Source: Candidatus Rubrivivax defluviihabitans
GTDB lineage: Bacteria; Pseudomonadota; Gammaproteobacteria; Burkholderiales; Burkholderiaceae_C
Direction: 5' to 3'
Length of the DNA stretch: 64,000 bases
Assembly (NCBI GenBank): GCA_016709385.1
Contig: JADJMW010000007.1
Location: 1 to 64,000 of the forward strand
A program made the position numbers and the translations under genes. Shown piece by piece: positions 56,095-64,000 of the stretch; the stretch's first letter is position 1, and each line of letters begins with the position of its first letter. Under the pieces are notes generated by a model that did not search any database, was not told where the DNA came from, and saw nothing but the letters and a program-made list of their open reading frames with translations.

Positions 56095-57021
56095 TTGCCG
56101 GGCTCACTTCTGCCCCCACTGAAGCCGCTGCCGATCAAGGAGCGACTGTCGGTCGTCTTCATCGAACGCGGCGAGATCGACGTGCTCGACGGCGCCTTCG
56201 TGGTGGTGGATGTGACCGGCATCCGCACGCATATCCCGGTGGGCGGCGTGGCCTGCATCATGCTGGAGCCGGGCACGCGCGTGTCGCACCGCGCCGCGGC
56301 ACTGGCAGCCCGCGTGGGCACGCTCTTGGTGTGGGTGGGCGAAGCCGGTGTGCGCCTGTACTCGTCGGGCCAGCCCGGCGGCGCCCGCGCCGACCGGCTG
56401 CTGTACCAGGCGCGCCTGGCGCTGGACGAAGCGCTTCGCCTGAAGGTGGTACGCAAGATGTACGCCCTGCGCTTCGGCGAAGCGCCGCCCGAGCGCCGCA
56501 GCGTGGAGCAGTTGCGCGGCATCGAGGGGGCGCGTGTACGGCGCAGCTACCAGCTGCTGGCGCAGCAGTTCGGCGTGAAGTGGACCGGGCGTGACTACGA
56601 CCCTGAAAGCTGGGACAGCTCGGACGTACCCAACCGCTGCTTGTCGGCCGCCACCGCTTGCCTCTACGGCGTCACCGAGGCCGCGGTGCTGGCGGCCGGC
56701 TACGCGCCGGCGGTGGGCTTCATCCATACCGGCAAGCCGCTGTCCTTTGTCTACGACATTGCCGACGTCTACAAGTTCGAGACTGTGGTGCCTGTGGCTT
56801 TCAAGGTGGCAGCGGCCAACCCGCAGGGCAGTGTCGAGCGTGCCGTGCGCCTGGGCTGCCGCGACATCTTCCGGCATACGAAGCTGCTGGACCGGATCAT
56901 TCCGGACATCGAGGAGATCCTGGCCGCCGGCGAGATTGCGCGGCCCGAGGCCCCGGCGAACGCCGTTGGCCCGGCGGTCGTCAACCCCGAAAGCCTGGGC
57001 GATGCTGGTCATCGTGCTTGA
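56095..57021 (+). CDS. cas1: CRISPR integrase Cas1 (type I-E)
   Basis: A 308-aa protein if a TTG start at 56095 is used, close to the usual ~305; a GTG at 56071 is an alternative that adds eight residues inside the toxin gene. Catalytic residues are present: Glu144 in LRGIEGARV, His211 in VGFIHTGKP and Asp221 in FVYDIAD. LPIKERLSVVFIERGEIDVLD and SHRAAALAARVGTLLVWVGE mark the Cas1e subtype. It overlaps cas2 by 20 bp. Confidence 0.96.
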   Translation: MPGSLLPPLKPLPIKERLSVVFIERGEIDVLDGAFVVVDVTGIRTHIPVGGVACIMLEPGTRVSHRAAALAARVGTLLVWVGEAGVRLYSSGQPGGARADRLLYQARLALDEALRLKVVRKMYALRFGEAPPERRSVEQLRGIEGARVRRSYQLLAQQFGVKWTGRDYDPESWDSSDVPNRCLSAATACLYGVTEAAVLAAGYAPAVGFIHTGKPLSFVYDIADVYKFETVVPVAFKVAAANPQGSVERAVRLGCRDIFRHTKLLDRIIPDIEEILAAGEIARPEAPANAVGPAVVNPESLGDAGHRA

Positions 57022-57298
57022 GAACGCGCCGCCCCGGCTGCGTGGACGCCTGGCGGTGTGGCTGCTGGAGGTGCGCGCCGGGGTCTACGTGGGCGCCTAC
57101 AGCAAGCGCGTGCGCGAACATATCTGGGCACACGTGCAGGAAGGCATCGAGACCGGGAACGCGGTCATGATGTGGCGCAGTACAGCCGAGGCCGGTTTCG
57201 AGTTCCAGACCCTGGGCGCCAACCGCCGGATTCCGGCAGACTTCGACGGCGTACAGCTGGTCCGCTTCATGCCTGAGGCGGAACCTGACGCTCTTTGA
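57002..57298 (+). CDS. cas2: CRISPR adaptation protein Cas2 (type I-E, CRISPR_CAS2e)
   Basis: A 98-aa protein. It reads MLVIVLENAPPRLRGRLAVW, then LEVRAGVYVGAYSKRVREHIW and GFEFQTLGANRRIPADFDG, the full Cas2e pattern. It forms the spacer-integration complex with Cas1. Last gene of the operon; an intrinsic-terminator-like hairpin begins 10 bp after its stop. Confidence 0.96.
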   Translation: MLVIVLENAPPRLRGRLAVWLLEVRAGVYVGAYSKRVREHIWAHVQEGIETGNAVMMWRSTAEAGFEFQTLGANRRIPADFDGVQLVRFMPEAEPDAL

Positions 57299-57307
57299 CA
57301 ATTCGCG

Positions 57308-57323
57308 CGCCTTCGGGCGTTTT
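57308..57323 (+). terminator. UUCG-capped hairpin plus T tract after cas2
   Basis: CGCC-TTCG-GGCG (57308-57319) is followed by TTTT. It has a short stem but a very stable tetraloop and a U tract. It would end cas-operon transcripts before the array, which then needs its own promoter. Confidence 0.6.
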
Positions 57324-57383
57324 CCTGCCGGTGCGTCTGGTCCGCCCGGAATTGCTCAATGTTTTCAACGAGATAGGATTGGT
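57324..57383 (+). promoter_or_regulatory. CRISPR leader with candidate array promoter
   Basis: This AT-richer segment directly before the first repeat is the leader. TTGCTC (57352-57357) and TAGGAT (57374-57379) are spaced 16 bp and could be -35/-10 elements. The region from cas2 to the first repeat is only 85 bp, so the terminator and leader are compact. New spacers are expected at this end. Confidence 0.6.
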
Positions 57384-58938
57384 GTGTTCCCCACGTCCGT
57401 GGGGATGAACCGGTGTATGACGTGTCATTCGAGTCGGCGCTGAAGTGTTCCCCACGTCCGTGGGGATGAACCTACAAATGCGGCATCTATGCGTCGTCTA
57501 TCGCCGTGTTCCCCACGTCCGTGGGGATGAACCGTGACTGATCGAACTGATAGCGGTTGTTTCCGAGTGTTCCCCACGTCCGTGGGGATGAACCGACGGA
57601 GTTGAGCAACCGAGCGCCGTAGCCATCGTGTTCCCCACGTCCGTGGGGATGAACCGCCCGACGAACTGCGCGAGCGACTGCCCGAGATGTGTTCCCCACG
57701 TCCGTGGGGATGAACCGATTGTGGTCATCCCGCCGTCGGCGTCTTCCACGTGTGTCCCCACGTCCGTGGGGATGAACCGCAGCCCACTCTTTACGGTTGT
57801 CCACAGTAGGGCGTGTTCCCCACGTCCGTGGGGATGAACCGCGAACATGGCGCGACGCGCATCGCGCGATCTCGTGTTCCCCACGTCCGTGGGGATGAAC
57901 CCTGAACAGTATGGCCGCGCGCATGCTCGCGTTGGTGTTCCCCACGTCCGTGGGGATGAACCGCCGCAAACCGTCCGACATGGAACGCGGCTTCGGTGTT
58001 CCCCACGTCCGTGGGGATGAACCGCCGTCCATTGCTCCCTGGAGCGCCTGTAAAGCGTGTTCCCCACGTCCGTGGGGATGAACCAAGCGCCAGCGTACAG
58101 CCCGTGTCGCGGGCGGAGTGTTCCCCACGTCCGTGGGGATGAACCGCAGATGGCGACCAGCCCGCTCGGCCTGACCTGGTGTTCCCCACGTCCGTGGGGA
58201 TGAACCGGCAATGTCAATGCTGCTGCGGACAACGTTGTGTGTTCCCCACGTCCGTGGGGATGAACCGTCATCGAAGAACACCCATGCATCCGGCGTCAGG
58301 TGTTCCCCACGTCCGTGGGGATGAACCGGTTGATTGCCGCCAGTGCAGGGCCGCGATGCGGTGTTCCCCACGTCCGTGGGGATGAACCGTCAGCATGACC
58401 ACCCCCTACACCACCGCCCTGGTGTTCCCCACGTCCGTGGGGATGAACCGGCGACCCGGATGGCGATCTGTGCCTGCCAGTTGTGTTCCCCACGTCCGTG
58501 GGGATGAACCGGTTTCGTCCTTGCTGCCTAGATCGGTAGTCCCGTGTTCCCCACGTCCGTGGGGATGAACCGTCAACAGCAGACCGGCGGCGGCGACGAT
58601 GGGCGTGTTCCCCACGTCCGTGGGGATGAACCGGCGCAGCGGTCGCCGTTGAAGACGCTTTCGAGGTGTTCCCCACGTCCGTGGGGATGAACCGGCGAAC
58701 CCAGGCTTCGACCAGAGCCGATAGTTGTGTTCCCCACGTCCGTGGGGATGAACCGCTCGCCGGCCCACACCTGCATGGCGTCTTCAAGTGTTCCCCACGT
58801 CCGTGGGGATGAACCGATCAGCAGCCAAGTGGCCGCCACCTTCCACGCGTGTTCCCCACGTCCGTGGGGATGAACCGCAGTAAGCGCCTATCCCAGAACG
58901 CGATTGGCCGTGTTCCCCACGTCCGTGGGGATGAACCG
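57384..58938 (+). CRISPR. Type I-E CRISPR array, 26 repeats and 25 spacers
   Basis: Repeats are 29 bp, starting GTGTTCCCC and ending GATGAACCG, with an internal hairpin CCCCAC/GTGGGG as in type I-E. Starts fall every 61 bp from 57384 to 58910, so spacers are 32 bp. Exceptions: repeat 7 (57752) lacks one T and is 28 bp, spacer 6 is 34 bp, spacer 7 is 33 bp, and spacer 14 is 31 bp. Terminal-base variants: repeat 2 ends T, repeat 9 ends C, repeat 12 ends A. The distal repeats (13-26) are all identical. No two spacers looked alike. Orientation follows from the leader at cas2. Confidence 0.99.
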
Positions 58939-58940
58939 CA

Positions 58941-58982
58941 ATGCCACGACGCGACGGGCTAGCGCCCGTCGCGCCGTGGCAT
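58941..58982. terminator. Very strong hairpin 2 bp after the last repeat
   Basis: ATGCCACG (58941-58948) pairs with CGTGGCAT (58975-58982), and after one A/C mismatch CGCGACGGGC (58950-58959) pairs with GCCCGTCGCG (58964-58973) around loop TAGC. A small hairpin CGGGC-TTC-GCCCG follows at 58983-58995. It may end pre-crRNA transcription, though no T tract is present. Confidence 0.65.
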
Positions 58983-59096
58983 CGGGCTTCGCCCGACTGG
59001 CTGGCCAAAGGTGTCCAGCTACGCTGCCGAATGAAGCAGTCCCATCAGTCCCGCCCGGGACTGCGCCACCTGCTTCGTCCCGCTACAGTGGCATGC

Positions 59097-60035
59097 ATGA
59101 CCTACCAGCCGAAGCGCACACCTGAAAGCCTATTCCTGCCCATCCGCGGCCTCCGGTACCACCTGCACACCTGGGGCGACGCCTCGCTCGCGCGCCCCGA
59201 CCGGCCGCCACTGGTGCTGCTGCACGGCTGGATGGACGTCGGCGCTTCGTTTCAGTTCGTCGTCGACGCGCTGGCGGCCGCCGATGGTTTCGAACGCTGG
59301 GTCATCGCCCCCGATTGGCGCGGTTTCGGCCTCACCGCCGCGCCGGGTGCCGACACCTACTGGTTCCCAGACTACCTGGGCGACCTCGACGCGCTGCTCG
59401 ACACGGTGCTCGGCGCCGCCGGCTGGACCGGCCCGGTGGACCTGCTCGGCCACAGCATGGGCGGCAACGTGGTCATGTCGTATGCCGGCGTGCGAGCAGC
59501 GCGCATCCGCCGCCTCGTCAACCTGGAAGGTTTCGGCCTGCCCGAAACCCATCCGCGCCAGGCCCCCGGCCGGCTGGCGAAGTGGCTCGACGAGTTGAAA
59601 CAGCCGGCCATCCTGCGCAGCTACGACAGCCTGCACGCGGTGGCCGAGCGGCTGCTGCAGAACAACCCGCTGCTCACGCCCGACAAGGCAGCCTGGCTGG
59701 CACCGCACTGGTCGCGCCCGGACACGGCTCCCGGCGGCGACGGCCGCTGGCACATCCTGGGAGACCCGGCGCACAAGCGCGTCAACCCGGTGCTCTACCG
59801 CAAGGACGAGGTGCTGGAAACCTGGAGGCTCATCACGGCGCCGGTGCTGTGGGTGGAAGGCGACCTCACCGATACCACGCAGTGGTGGGGCCACCGCTAC
59901 CCGCGCAGCGATTTCGAAGCCCGGCTGGCGGTGGTGCCCAAGCTGCAACGCGAACGGCTTTCGCCCTGCGGCCACATGCTGCACCACGACCAGCCGGCCG
60001 CGCTGGCCGGGCACCTGGCGCGCTTCCTGGCCTGA
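59097..60035 (+). CDS. Alpha/beta-hydrolase fold protein
   Basis: A 312-aa hydrolase. It has the oxyanion segment LVLLHGWMDVGASFQFVVD, WVIAPDWRGFG, the nucleophile elbow LLGHSMGGNVVMSYAG (Ser), an acid in VLWVEGDLTD, and His in SPCGHMLHHDQPAALA. Substrate unknown. ATG 59097 follows the array by 158 bp, which otherwise contains only the hairpins. Confidence 0.88.
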   Translation: MTYQPKRTPESLFLPIRGLRYHLHTWGDASLARPDRPPLVLLHGWMDVGASFQFVVDALAAADGFERWVIAPDWRGFGLTAAPGADTYWFPDYLGDLDALLDTVLGAAGWTGPVDLLGHSMGGNVVMSYAGVRAARIRRLVNLEGFGLPETHPRQAPGRLAKWLDELKQPAILRSYDSLHAVAERLLQNNPLLTPDKAAWLAPHWSRPDTAPGGDGRWHILGDPAHKRVNPVLYRKDEVLETWRLITAPVLWVEGDLTDTTQWWGHRYPRSDFEARLAVVPKLQRERLSPCGHMLHHDQPAALAGHLARFLA

Positions 60036-60118
60036 GGCCGCGAGAACCCTCGGTTGCCCTCGCCCCGCGGGCTGCGTGAGAGAATCGCGGGCTTTCACCC
60101 AGCCACCCACCGCCTACC

Positions 60119-61223
60119 ATGGACGTCGAACATATCAACTCGATCGGCACGCTGCTCGCCGACCTGAGTGCCCGCACCGAGCAGCTCCGGGGGTATCTTT
60201 GACTACGACCGCAAGGCCCTGCGCCTGAACGAGGTCGTCGCCGCGCTGGAAAACCCCACGGTCTGGAACGAACCGAAGCGGGCCCAGGAACTGGGGCGCG
60301 AGAAGAAGATGCTCGAAGGCGTGGTCGGCACCATCGACCACCTGAAGCGCAATCTCGACGACAACCTCGAGTTGTTCGAGATGAGCAAGGAGGAAGCCGA
60401 CGAAGCCGGGCTGCAAAGCATCGAAGCCGAGGCGCAGGCGCTCGAGACCACCGTGAAGGACCTCGAATTCCGCCGCATGTTCAGCAACCCGGCCGACCCG
60501 TTGAACTGCTTCATCGACATCCAGGCAGGCGCCGGCGGCACCGAAGCCTGCGACTGGGCGCAGATGCTGCTGCGCCAGTACCTGAAATACGCCGAGCGCA
60601 AGGGCTTCAAGGCCACGGTGGAAGACGAAACCCCGGGCGACGTGGCCGGCATCAAGAGCGCCACCGTCAAGGTCGAGGGCGACTATGCCTTCGGCTTGCT
60701 GCGCACCGAAACGGGTGTGCACCGCCTGGTGCGCAAGAGCCCGTTCGACTCCTCGGGCGGCCGCCACACCAGCTTCGCCAGCCTGTTCGTCTACCCGGAA
60801 GTCGACGACTCGATCGAGATCGACATCAACCCGGCCGACGTGCGCACCGATACCTTCCGCGCCAGCGGCGCCGGCGGCCAGCACATCAACAAGACCGACT
60901 CGGCGGTGCGGCTGACGCACATTCCCACCGGCATCGTGGTGCAGTGCCAGGACGGCCGCAGCCAGCACAGCAACCGCGACACCGCCTGGCAGCGGCTGCG
61001 TTCGCGCCTGTACGACCACGAGCTGCGCAAGCGCCAGGAGGCGCAGCAGAAGCTGGAAGATACCAAGACCGACGTCGGCTGGGGGCACCAGATCCGCAGC
61101 TACGTGCTAGACAACAGCCGCATCAAGGACCTGCGCACCAACGTGGAGATCAGCAACACCCAGAAGGTGCTCGACGGCGACCTGGACACCTTCATCGAAG
61201 CCAGCCTGAAGCAGGGGCTGTAG
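60119..61223 (+). CDS. prfB: Peptide chain release factor 2, with programmed +1 frameshift
   Basis: The ATG at 60119 encodes 27 residues (MDVEHINSIGTLLADLSART...) ending LRGYL before an in-frame TGA at 60200-60202. Reading shifts +1 at CTT-T and continues DYDRKALRLNE for 340 residues, giving 367 aa. The stop-recognition motif is KSPFDSSGGRHTSFAS and the peptidyl-hydrolysis loop is SGAGGQHINKTDSAVRLTH. RF2 releases peptides at UGA and UAA. Low RF2 increases frameshifting, so the gene regulates itself. Confidence 0.97.
60189..60203 (+). promoter_or_regulatory. prfB +1 frameshift signal
   Basis: The sequence GGGGGTATCTTTGAC has an internal Shine-Dalgarno-like G run, the slippery CTT codon and the TGA followed by C (weak stop). 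This is nearly the same as the classical bacterial RF2 frameshift site. Confidence 0.95.
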
Positions 61224-61267
61224 CCCCCGCGGGCTGCCGGCCCACCACTCCCTGGAGACCACGCCCC

Positions 61268-63925
61268 ATGCGTGAAGCCACCACGACTCCCGTGCGCCGC
61301 GAGGACTACACCGCGCCGGCGTTTTTCATCCGCGCCGCCGAACTGAGCTTCGACCTCGATCCGGCCAAGACCATCGTCGCCAGCCGGCTGACGATCGAAC
61401 GCAACCCCGCGCTGCCGCGCCAGCCGCTGCGCCTGCACGGCGAGGCACTGACGCTGCTGCGCGTGCAGGCCGACGGCGCCAGCGTCTCGTTCCGCCACGA
61501 GGGCGGCGAGCTCGTCATCGACAGCCCGCCCGAGACCGACCGCTTCACGCTGGAGATCCGCAACACCTGCGCGCCCGACAAGAACACCGCGCTGCAAGGC
61601 CTGTACACCAGCGGCGGCAGCTTCTTCACGCAGTGCGAGGCCGAGGGCTTCCGCCGCATCACCTATTTCCTGGACCGGCCCGACGTGATGGCCGTCTACA
61701 CCGTGCTGCTGCGCGCCGACAAGGCACGTTTTCCGGTGCTGCTGAGCAACGGCAACCTGGTCGAGCAGGGTGAACTCGAAGGCGGCCGCCACTTCGCGAA
61801 GTGGCACGACCCGTTCCCGAAGCCCAGCTACCTGTTCGCGCTGGTGGCCGGCAATCTGGTGGCACGCGAGCAGCGCATCCGCACGCGCGGCGGCCGCGAG
61901 CACCTGCTGCAGGTCTACGTGCGGCCCGGCGACCTGGAGAAGACCGAGCACGCGATGAACTCGCTGGTGGCCTCGGTGGTTTGGGACGAAGCGCGCTTCG
62001 GCCTGGCGCTGGACCTGGACCGCTACATGATCGTGGCGGTGGAGGACTACAACTCCGGGGCCATGGAGAACAAGGGCCTGAATATCTTCAACACCCAGGC
62101 CGTGCTGGCCAGCCCGGCCATTTCCACCGACGCCGACTTCGCGCGCATCGAAAGCATCATCGGCCACGAATATTTCCACAACTGGACGGGCAACCGCATC
62201 ACCTGCCGCGACTGGTTCCAGCTCTCGCTGAAAGAAGGACTGACGGTCTTCCGCGACCAGGAATTCAGCATGGACATGGCGGGCTCGCCCTCGGCGCGCG
62301 CCGTCAAGCGCATCGACGACGTGCGCCGGCTGCGTGCCGCGCAGTTCCCCGAGGACGCCGGGCCCATGGCGCACCCGGTGCGGCCCGACAGCTACCTGGA
62401 GATCAACAACTTCTACACCCCCACGGTGTACGAAAAAGGTGCCGAGGTGGTGCGCATGATGCACACGCTGGTGGGACGCGAAGGCTTCACGCGCGGCATG
62501 GCGCTGTATTTCCAGCGCTTCGATGGCCAGGCCGTCACCTGCGACGACTTCGCGCAGGCCATTGCCGACGCCAACCCCGGCAGCGAACTGGCGACGCGGC
62601 TCGACGCCTTCAAGCGCTGGTATGCCCAGGCCGGCACGCCGCGCATCACGGCACGTGGGCAACACGATGCCGAGGCCCGGCGCTACACGCTCACGCTGGC
62701 GCAGCGCAGCGATCCCTCGCCCGGCCAGCCGACGAAGTTGCCCTTCGTGGTGCCGGTGGCCATGGGCCTGCTGGACGCCGGGGGCCGCGACTTGGCAGCC
62801 GACCGCCTGCTGGTGCTGGAGGAAGGCGAGCAGAGCTGGGTCTTCGAAGGCATCGACACCCCGCCCGTGCCTTCGCTGCTGCGCGGCTTCTCGGCGCCGG
62901 TGCGGCTGGACGACGGCCTGGACGACGCCGAACGCCTGGTGCTGCTGGCGCACGACAGCGACCCCTTCAACCGCTGGGAAGCCGGCCAGCGCCTGATGCT
63001 CGGCCGCCTGCTGGCGGCGGTGGCCAGCGGCAGCGCGCCGGTGCTCGACGACGCCCTGGCCGAGGCACTGCGCCGCGTGCTGCTCGACCCGGCACTGGAC
63101 CCGGCCTTCAAGGAGCTGGCGCTGCTCGCACCCGGCGAGCTCTATATCGCCGAGCAGTTGCCGGTGGTCGACCCGCAACGCATCCACGCCGTGCGCGAGC
63201 AGTGGCGTGCGCAGCTGGCCGAACGCCTGCACGCCGACTGGGCGTGGGCCTGGGAAGCACACCAGGTGACCGAAGGCTACAGCCCGCGCCCGGCGCAGGC
63301 CGGCCGCCGTGCGCTGGCCCACCTGGCGCTGACCATGCTGTGCCTGCAAGCGGTGCGCCAGGGCGACGCGGTATGGCCCGGCAAGGCCTACCAGCGCTTC
63401 AAGGACGCGACTCACATGACCGACCGGCTCGGGGCCTTGGCGGCGCTGACCGACGCGCATTCGCCGCTGGCCGAAGCAGCGCTGGAGCGCTTCCACGCGC
63501 AGGCCCACGGCGACGCGCTGGTACTGGACAAGTGGTTCATGCTGCAGGCACGCACCCCCGAGCTGCTGGGCGCCGAGGCCGGCCGCGTCTTCACTCGCGC
63601 CAAGGCGCTGCTCAAGCACCGCGATTTCTCGATGAAGAACCCGAACCGCGTGCGCAGCCTGCTCTTCACGCTGTGCGCCGGCAACCCGGCGGCCTTCCAC
63701 CGCGCCGACGCCGCCGGCTACGTGCTGTGGGCCGACCGCCTGATGGAGCTGGACACCCTCAACCCGCAGGTGGCCGGTCGCCTGGCGCGCACCATGGACC
63801 GCTGGGCCGTGCTGGCCGAGCCCTACCGCAGCGCGGCGCGCGAGGCCATCGCCCGCGTGGCCGCCAAGCCCGACCTCAGCAACGACGTGCGCGAGATCGT
63901 CACCCGCGCGCTGGAGCAGACATGA
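61268..63925 (+). CDS. pepN: Aminopeptidase N (M1 family)
   Basis: An 885-aa zinc aminopeptidase. Substrate-binding GAMEN appears in SGAMENKGLNIFN. The zinc site HEYFHNWTGNRI is followed by the third ligand Glu in LSLKEGLTVFRDQEF, and YEKGAEVVRMMH carries the transition-state Tyr. The N-terminal strand domain and C-terminal helical domain are complete. The ATG at 61268 follows CTGGAG by 12 bp. It overlaps fbp as ATGA. Confidence 0.97.
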   Translation: MREATTTPVRREDYTAPAFFIRAAELSFDLDPAKTIVASRLTIERNPALPRQPLRLHGEALTLLRVQADGASVSFRHEGGELVIDSPPETDRFTLEIRNTCAPDKNTALQGLYTSGGSFFTQCEAEGFRRITYFLDRPDVMAVYTVLLRADKARFPVLLSNGNLVEQGELEGGRHFAKWHDPFPKPSYLFALVAGNLVAREQRIRTRGGREHLLQVYVRPGDLEKTEHAMNSLVASVVWDEARFGLALDLDRYMIVAVEDYNSGAMENKGLNIFNTQAVLASPAISTDADFARIESIIGHEYFHNWTGNRITCRDWFQLSLKEGLTVFRDQEFSMDMAGSPSARAVKRIDDVRRLRAAQFPEDAGPMAHPVRPDSYLEINNFYTPTVYEKGAEVVRMMHTLVGREGFTRGMALYFQRFDGQAVTCDDFAQAIADANPGSELATRLDAFKRWYAQAGTPRITARGQHDAEARRYTLTLAQRSDPSPGQPTKLPFVVPVAMGLLDAGGRDLAADRLLVLEEGEQSWVFEGIDTPPVPSLLRGFSAPVRLDDGLDDAERLVLLAHDSDPFNRWEAGQRLMLGRLLAAVASGSAPVLDDALAEALRRVLLDPALDPAFKELALLAPGELYIAEQLPVVDPQRIHAVREQWRAQLAERLHADWAWAWEAHQVTEGYSPRPAQAGRRALAHLALTMLCLQAVRQGDAVWPGKAYQRFKDATHMTDRLGALAALTDAHSPLAEAALERFHAQAHGDALVLDKWFMLQARTPELLGAEAGRVFTRAKALLKHRDFSMKNPNRVRSLLFTLCAGNPAAFHRADAAGYVLWADRLMELDTLNPQVAGRLARTMDRWAVLAEPYRSAAREAIARVAAKPDLSNDVREIVTRALEQT

Positions 63926-64000
63926 CCTACCGCAAGCGCATCAGCCTCACGCAATACCTCGTCGAACAGCAGCGCGAGCACGGCCGCATTCCGGCCGAGC
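63922..64000 (+). CDS. fbp: Start of class 1 fructose-1,6-bisphosphatase (partial)
   Basis: An ATG overlapping the pepN stop opens MTYRKRISLTQYLVEQQREH and runs off the right edge after 26 codons. ISLTQYLVEQQREHG is the characteristic N-terminus of class 1 FBPase in betaproteobacteria. The catalytic domain is outside the window, so the call rests on this short segment and on the usual pepN-fbp linkage. Confidence 0.8.
   Translation, partial: MTYRKRISLTQYLVEQQREHGRIPAE

Noticed and set aside
57487..58371. Minus-strand ORF with repeated HPHGRGEH and FIPTDVGNT units
   Set aside because: It is a translation of the CRISPR repeats; such repeat proteins are a common annotation artefact.
60168..61223. 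prfB read as a simple ORF starting at 60168
   Set aside because: The frame lacks the conserved N-terminus; the +1 frameshift signal and the upstream ATG at 60119 explain the real gene.
61100..63700. An 866-codon minus-strand ORF opposite pepN
   Set aside because: Shadow of pepN; no family motifs.

Overview
The window is GC-rich, densely packed chromosome from a betaproteobacterium. It is most likely a member of Burkholderiales: it has a hemCDXY cluster divergent from ppc, a small Trp-rich TIGR04438-type protein, 3-hydroxybutyrate/PHB metabolism and an RF2 gene with the classical programmed frameshift. The genus assignment is an inference and was not tested.

Layout. 1-11 kb: haem synthesis (hemC-hemD-hemX-hemY, minus strand), ppc, a LytS/LytT-type two-component pair split by a SnoaL-like gene, and argH. 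11.1-18.6 kb: an accessory segment between argH and tRNA-Val(CAC). It holds a dimethylglycine/sarcosine dehydrogenase-like flavoprotein, an HCCA-isomerase-like protein and a PPOx-like protein. These are followed by genomic debris: a truncated SNF2-type helicase N-terminus, a frameshifted ORF, an IS91-type transposase tail, a peptidoglycan-binding/CHAP-like protein and a P27-type terminase small-subunit remnant. 18.6-29 kb: housekeeping genes (tRNA-Val, dnaQ, lgt, ilvD, acs, a class I fumarase, a YciO-like protein, ridA, plsY).

29-35.5 kb: a 3-hydroxybutyrate/PHB-oligomer utilisation cluster. A PAS-LuxR regulator is divergent from thiolase, acyl-CoA ligase, 3-hydroxybutyrate dehydrogenase and an exported 3HB-oligomer hydrolase. 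35.5-46.8 kb: ybaK, a divergent MurA homologue, an EamA transporter, a five-gene SHP/diheme cytochrome c/cytochrome b561/two-component operon, an acyl-CoA synthetase, an HD-GYP-like protein lacking its HD pair, and a GNAT acetyltransferase.

46.9-58.94 kb: a type I-E CRISPR-Cas locus on the plus strand: a WYL regulator with a scrambled HTH, cas3, cas8e, cas11, cas7e, cas5e, cas6e, a UPF0175/DUF3368-PIN toxin-antitoxin pair, cas1, cas2, a short leader and 26 repeats (25 spacers). Adaptation, effector and array components are all present. cas7e appears to carry a one-base deletion close to its 3' end. A very strong hairpin follows the last repeat. 59-64 kb: an alpha/beta hydrolase, prfB, pepN and the start of fbp.

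The most unusual items are the toxin-antitoxin pair embedded between the Cascade and adaptation genes, the damaged regulator and cas7e reading frames, and the layered debris next to the tRNA. I found no wholly new system that I could defend; these are the leads worth testing.
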